This document shows positions 42,191 through 45,494 of a DNA stretch of 45,494 bases, piece after piece; the first letter of the stretch is position 1, and each line of letters opens with the position of its first letter. The notes beneath the pieces were generated by a model. That model had not been told where the DNA came from, did no database searches, and saw nothing but the letters and a program-made list of their open reading frames with translations. A program made the translations under genes and the position numbers. The stretch is from Robinsoniella sp. (GTDB lineage: Bacteria; Bacillota; Clostridia; Lachnospirales; Lachnospiraceae): contig JAMPFB010000001.1 in NCBI GenBank assembly GCA_023664735.1, positions 516,844 through 562,337 on the forward strand. The letters are read 5' to 3'.

Positions 42191-43123
42191 ATGAGTTTGT
42201 TTAGAAAACAATTAAAAAAAATATTGGTAATGTTTCTTGCAGTAATCCTGATAACCGGTATGCTTCCAATGCAGGGAGAGGCAGCAGCAGTCAAGCTGAA
42301 TAAAACCAAAATGACGATTTACGCAGGCAGCAGCAAGACTTTAAAGGTAAAAGGAGCTTCCGGAAAGGTAAAATGGAGCAGCAATAAAAAATCTGTTGCC
42401 ACTGTAAACCAAAATGGAAAGGTAACGGCTAAAAAAGCAGGTAAGGCAACTATTACAGCAAAAGTAAATAAAAAAACATATCAATGTAAGGTTACGGTTA
42501 AAAACCCCTACCTTAACAGTAAGAGCCTGACTCTTTCCAAAGGAAAAACCTATCAGTTGAAAATTACTGGTACATCGGCAGAGTCATGGAGCAGCAATGA
42601 CGAATCAGTTGCTTCTGTAAGCAGTAAGGGAAAAGTAACAGCAAAGAATGCTGGAAAAGCTACGATTACCTGTAAGGGAAAGAATGGGAAGGCATACAAG
42701 TGCAAGGTAACAGTTGAAGAAAGCAGCAGCTCTGCATTAACGGAGAAACAGGTTTATGCAGACATGATTGCAATGAAATCTAAATATCCGGAAGGCATGA
42801 AATGGACGAATGCTAATTATTATGCATGGAAAGGCGGCATTTACAGTGGCGGCTATGGCTGTGCCGGATTTGCCTTTGCAATCAGCGATGCCGCTTTTGG
42901 CGATTTACCGGCACGCAAGCATACGGATTTTTCCAGCATACGGGTAGGAGATATTGTCCGTATGAATAACGATACCCATTCTGTGATTGTATTGGAGGTT
43001 AAGGAGAACGGAGTAGTTGTTGCAGAAGGAAATTATAACAGCTCTGTCCACTGGGGGAGACAGATAAGCTTTTCTGCCATTCGCAGTACAGGGACATATG
43101 TATTGACTAGATATCCGCAGTAG
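42191..43123 (+). CDS. Secreted protein with two bacterial Ig-like (Big_2) domains and a CHAP-like C-terminal domain
   Basis: A 310-residue protein with a signal peptide (about 1-34, FRKQLKKILVMFLAVILITG then MLPMQGEAAA). Two Big_2 domains follow (about 35-105 and 110-178; each has KVKWSSNKKSVATVNQNGKV-type or SWSSNDESVASVSSKGKV-type strands). The C-terminal domain (about 185-310) contains YGCAGFAF (candidate Cys), SIRVGDIVRMNNDTHSVIVLE (His), and AEGNYN, the layout of a CHAP/NlpC-like cysteine amidase or peptidase. It is probably a cell-wall or surface enzyme. Ribosome site AAAGGAGAATGAAAT. The catalytic reading is inference. Confidence 0.82.
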   Translation: MSLFRKQLKKILVMFLAVILITGMLPMQGEAAAVKLNKTKMTIYAGSSKTLKVKGASGKVKWSSNKKSVATVNQNGKVTAKKAGKATITAKVNKKTYQCKVTVKNPYLNSKSLTLSKGKTYQLKITGTSAESWSSNDESVASVSSKGKVTAKNAGKATITCKGKNGKAYKCKVTVEESSSSALTEKQVYADMIAMKSKYPEGMKWTNANYYAWKGGIYSGGYGCAGFAFAISDAAFGDLPARKHTDFSSIRVGDIVRMNNDTHSVIVLEVKENGVVVAEGNYNSSVHWGRQISFSAIRSTGTYVLTRYPQ

Positions 43124-43160
43124 GAGAAAGGAAAAACTGGTTAGTCTGTCTTTAAGATAG

Positions 43161-43214
43161 GAGGGTGGATTCCATCAAAAATAATGTATGGAATCCGCCC
43201 TCATTCTTTTTTTC
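43161..43214 (+). terminator. Rho-independent terminator
   Basis: GAGGGTGGATTCCAT (43161-43175) pairs with ATGGAATCCGCCCTC (43188-43202), 15 bp, then ATTCTTTTTTT. Confidence 0.9.
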
Positions 43215-43376
43215 AATCTCATCAAATTGAATTTCACAATTAGCTATAAAATCAGTCTTGCAGCCAATCCACTTTCATTTCTTTGATGTGTTCGCTTAGC
43301 CACTACCTAAAAAAACAGGTTGAACTGTTACAAGAAATTGTATTGTGCTGAAAATTGTATTGTGTCACATAAGGTC
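43215..43376. other. Intergenic stretch with a repeat half site
   Basis: No gene that I can support. A half site GGTTGAACTGTTA lies at 43318-43330. A minus-strand frame with WLSEHIKEMKVDWLQD then a stop (about 43260-43310) may be a remnant; it is too short to call. Confidence 0.4.
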
Positions 43377-43425
43377 TTGACATAAATATAAGAAGTTCCT
43401 ATAATGGCATGTAGCGTGCTACATG
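43377..43425 (+). promoter_or_regulatory. marR-MATE promoter with operator palindrome
   Basis: TTGACA (43377-43382), 17 nt, TATAAT (43400-43405): near-perfect sigma-A. Directly after it is CATGTAGC-GT-GCTACATG (43408-43425), a perfect 8-bp inverted repeat over the start of transcription, where a MarR-family repressor would block RNA polymerase. The GGTTGAACTGTTA motif is 46 nt upstream. Confidence 0.8.
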
Positions 43426-43497
43426 AAAACTAGCCGGAAAAGGAAAAAAAGACTGAAAGCAGTCTGAAAAACGACTAAAAAAGGAATGGAGCCATTG

Positions 43498-43947
43498 ATG
43501 GAGAAAGAATATCCTCTTGGATATCAGTTCAAGCTGATTCAGGAAAAATTTAAAAAGCATTTTAATGCAAATCTGGAAAATATGAACCTGACTTTTTCTC
43601 AATTTATTGTCCTAGACTATCTGGGAAAGCACAGAGAAGGAAAGGTTACCCAAAAGGATATTTCTCAGGCGCTGCAGCTAAAGCACTCTACGGTCATTGG
43701 CATATTGAAGCGTTTAGAAGCAAAAGAAATGGTGCAGTGCATTGTGGATCAGGAAAATAAAAGATACCGGAATGTCCTTTTGACAAAGAAGGCAGTGGAC
43801 AGTCTGGAGGAAATGTATCGGCATAGGGAAGAAATGGAGAAAAGGCTTGTGTCGAAATTGACAAAGGAAGAGGAAGAAGAGCTTCGTATACTTTTAAGCA
43901 AGGTATTGCATAGCTTTCCACAGGAAGATAGGAGGAGTGAAATATGA
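43498..43947 (+). CDS. MarR family transcriptional regulator
   Basis: About 149 residues. Winged-helix domain (TFSQFIVLDYLGKHREGKVTQKDISQALQLKHSTVIGILKRLE, about 32-74; wing IVDQENKRYRNVLLTKKAVD) and flanking dimer helices. The start ATG 43498 lies 6 nt from GGAG; an ATG at 43486 lacks a ribosome site. Its stop overlaps the MATE gene's ATG, so the two are coupled, and the operator 43408-43425 suggests autorepression with the exporter as target. Confidence 0.92.
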   Translation: MEKEYPLGYQFKLIQEKFKKHFNANLENMNLTFSQFIVLDYLGKHREGKVTQKDISQALQLKHSTVIGILKRLEAKEMVQCIVDQENKRYRNVLLTKKAVDSLEEMYRHREEMEKRLVSKLTKEEEEELRILLSKVLHSFPQEDRRSEI

Positions 43948-45332
43948 ATCAGGACGTATTTGAAAAGTATTCAATTAAGAGGGCAGTTGCTACATTGGCG
44001 CTTCCTACGATGTTAAGCATGTTGGTTACCATATTTTATAATATGGCGGATACTTTGTTTGTTGGATGGACAAAGGATGCCAATCAGGTGGCGGCAGTTT
44101 CGCTGGCAACGCCAGTGTTTTTGCTTTTAATGGCTGTGGGAAATATTTTTGGTATCGGTGGCAGTACACTGATTTCCAGACTGCTAGGGGAAGGAAAAAC
44201 AGAAAAGGTAAAAAAGGTCAGCAGTTTTTGTTTTTATGGCTGTATTGCAGCAGGACTGATTATGACAGTTTTGTTTCTTACGTGTATGCCTTTGATTTTG
44301 TCTGTTATCGGCTGTAGCGAAAATACAGAGCTGTTTGCGGAAAATTATTTAAGGTATATTGGCTACGGAGCGGTTTTTGTGGTGCTTTCCAATGCATTTG
44401 GAAATGTGGTTCGTGGCGAAGGGGCAGCAAAGGCTTCCATGTTTGGCATGATGCTTGGAACAATCGTGAATATTGTATTAGACCCGATTATGATTTTAGG
44501 AATGCATATGGGAGTGGCAGGCGCCGCTATTGCAACTATTATAGGAAACATATGCTCTACTGTTTATTATGTGATTTATCTGACTGGGAAAAAGACTATT
44601 CTTTCTATCTCTGTCCGGAACTTCTCTATGGGGGAAAAGATTTTTCAGGATGTATTTTCTATTGGGCTGCCTGCATCAATCAATAACGTGCTTATGAGTA
44701 CGGCAAATATTATATTAAATAATTTCCTTGCTTCCTATGGGGACATTCCGGTTGCGGCAATGGGGGTTGCCATGAAAGCGAATATGCTTGTAGTCATGCT
44801 GCAGTTGGGGCTTGGCATGGGTATACAGCCTTTGATTGGATACTGCTATGGCGCAGGAAATATAAAGAAGATGAAAAAAACAATGAAGTTCTCCATGGTT
44901 TGCAATGTGATAATGGGAAGCCTGCTGACGCTTTTCTATGTATTCTTTTCAAAGCAGATTGTCAATGTGTTTATTGATGATAAGGCAGTGGTGGAATCCG
45001 GCATTGTGATGCTTCGTGCTTTGATGATTTCAGGTCCTGTGATTGGAGTGATGTTTATTTTTAATTTCAGCTTTCAGGCAATGGGAAAAGCAATTCCATC
45101 TCTGGTTTTATCATTAAGCAGGCAAGGGCTTGTATTTTTACCGGTGTTAGTTATTGCTAATCATTTTGTAGGGCTAAACGGACTGATTTATGCCCAGCCT
45201 GTAGCAGATATTGCTTCTCTGTTTATGGCATTGGGAATGTTCTTGTTTATTTTCCGAAATTATAAGGATATGGAAGCAGTAAAAGAAGAGGAGGAAGGGA
45301 AAATTGAAGAGAAAGTGGAGGAAATGGCATAA
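43944..45332 (+). CDS. MATE family efflux transporter
   Basis: A 462-residue protein with 12 membrane segments in two halves (about 15-225 and 240-440). The N-terminus ALPTMLSMLVTIFYNMADTLFVG and the second-half repeat IGLPASINNVLMSTANIILNNFL are diagnostic for the MATE family of cation-coupled multidrug exporters. It overlaps the marR gene by 4 nt and ends in a short charged tail. Expression is likely controlled by MarR. Confidence 0.94.
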   Translation: MNQDVFEKYSIKRAVATLALPTMLSMLVTIFYNMADTLFVGWTKDANQVAAVSLATPVFLLLMAVGNIFGIGGSTLISRLLGEGKTEKVKKVSSFCFYGCIAAGLIMTVLFLTCMPLILSVIGCSENTELFAENYLRYIGYGAVFVVLSNAFGNVVRGEGAAKASMFGMMLGTIVNIVLDPIMILGMHMGVAGAAIATIIGNICSTVYYVIYLTGKKTILSISVRNFSMGEKIFQDVFSIGLPASINNVLMSTANIILNNFLASYGDIPVAAMGVAMKANMLVVMLQLGLGMGIQPLIGYCYGAGNIKKMKKTMKFSMVCNVIMGSLLTLFYVFFSKQIVNVFIDDKAVVESGIVMLRALMISGPVIGVMFIFNFSFQAMGKAIPSLVLSLSRQGLVFLPVLVIANHFVGLNGLIYAQPVADIASLFMALGMFLFIFRNYKDMEAVKEEEEGKIEEKVEEMA

Positions 45333-45414
45333 AGCATAAGTAACTTTAAGCTAAATCCTCGATAGCTTTTATCATGCTGATTGTGTCAAGAGGTTTTTGG
45401 CACGGAAATCAATT

Positions 45415-45494
45415 TTTAGTAGACGCTCTCTTCCTGCAGGCGCCAGAACGGGTCTTGGACAGAAATGTTTCTTAAGGAGCCCTTATAAAAACGC
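45415..45494 (-). repeat. Cut copy E of the palindromic element at the window end
   Basis: The stretch TTTCTTAAGGAGCCCTTATAAAAACGC (given here as TTTCTTAAGGAGCCC then TTATAAAAACGC, 45468-45494) is the conserved TAAGGAGCCC arm of the family, seen as the right arm in copy A (minus strand). Before it comes a new outer-stem sequence GACGCTCTCTTCCTGCAGGC (45423 on). The window ends at the apical side, so the second arm is outside. With TAAGGAGCCC on the left it is in reverse orientation. Confidence 0.75.

Noticed and set aside
43260-43310. Protein remnant WLSEHIKEMKVDWLQD on the minus strand
   Set aside because: Too short to assign; noted only as part of the intergenic stretch.

Overview
The window looks like a chromosomal segment of a low-to-mid GC, flagellated, spore-forming Firmicute, most likely of the Lachnospiraceae. 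The left edge holds the last codons of a flagellin gene. A YlmC/YmxH-type sporulation protein, NrdR, a DUF5688 protein, Rpn-type nuclease and DUF4179-type anti-sigma domains are all usual in that family. Shine-Dalgarno sites (AAAGGAG type) and sigma-A promoters (TTGACA-N17-TATAAT) are easy to see. No phage, CRISPR array or transposase-bearing insertion sequence was found.

Layout. 1-2.3 kb: flagellin end, a structured leader with a DUF3800 gene, and an Rpn-family nuclease. 2.3-6.7 kb: glycerol kinase, an HD hydrolase, YmxH, NrdR and a divergent HxlR/flavin-reductase pair. 6.7-9.7 kb: yqeG-aroE-aroK-aroQ (late shikimate pathway), then efp. 9.8-17.1 kb: DUF5688 protein, ABC half-transporter, tRNA-Arg(CCG), SH3-domain membrane protein, Gfo/Idh/MocA oxidoreductase and glutamate dehydrogenase. 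17.3-22.4 kb: an odd sigma region 2/anti-sigma ectodomain fusion, followed by an intact ECF sigma/anti-sigma pair and a paralogous secreted protein. 22.8-24.6 kb (minus strand): a preQ1-I-type riboswitch with terminator, a QueL-like radical SAM enzyme and a YhhQ-type transporter, i.e. a queuine salvage operon. 24.9-31.4 kb: ogt, a long AT-rich gap with a TwoAYGGAY-type RNA inside a 64-bp-armed palindrome, then a two-component system with a three-gene ABC exporter. 31.6-34 kb: tag, mtnA and a class II aldolase (methylthioribose-phosphate salvage). 34.0-37.1 kb: an AAC(6')-like remnant, a broken PD-(D/E)XK restriction-like gene and an intact N6-adenine methyltransferase. 37.4-41.4 kb: ROK regulator, MFS transporter and GH13 alpha-glucosidase. 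41.4-45.3 kb: thiamine pyrophosphokinase, a secreted Ig-like/CHAP-like protein, and a MarR-MATE operon with a clear operator.

The most unusual feature is a dispersed palindromic repeat family. Its ends read TAACAGTTCAGCC...GGCTGAACTGTTA. Full copies are 150-200 bp (12671-12863, 24588-24783, 31388-31541), there are cut or half copies (153-233, 45415-end), and there are mini-hairpins and many solo ends. The copies share an asymmetric internal core and an AAAATAC apical loop, while the outer stem differs completely in sequence between copies and stays self-complementary. In addition, the solo or terminal motif GGCTGAACTGTTA lies 29-30 nt upstream of the -35 box of at least four unrelated promoters. 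Together these suggest a structured, possibly mobile or regulatory repeat that I do not recognise as a named family.
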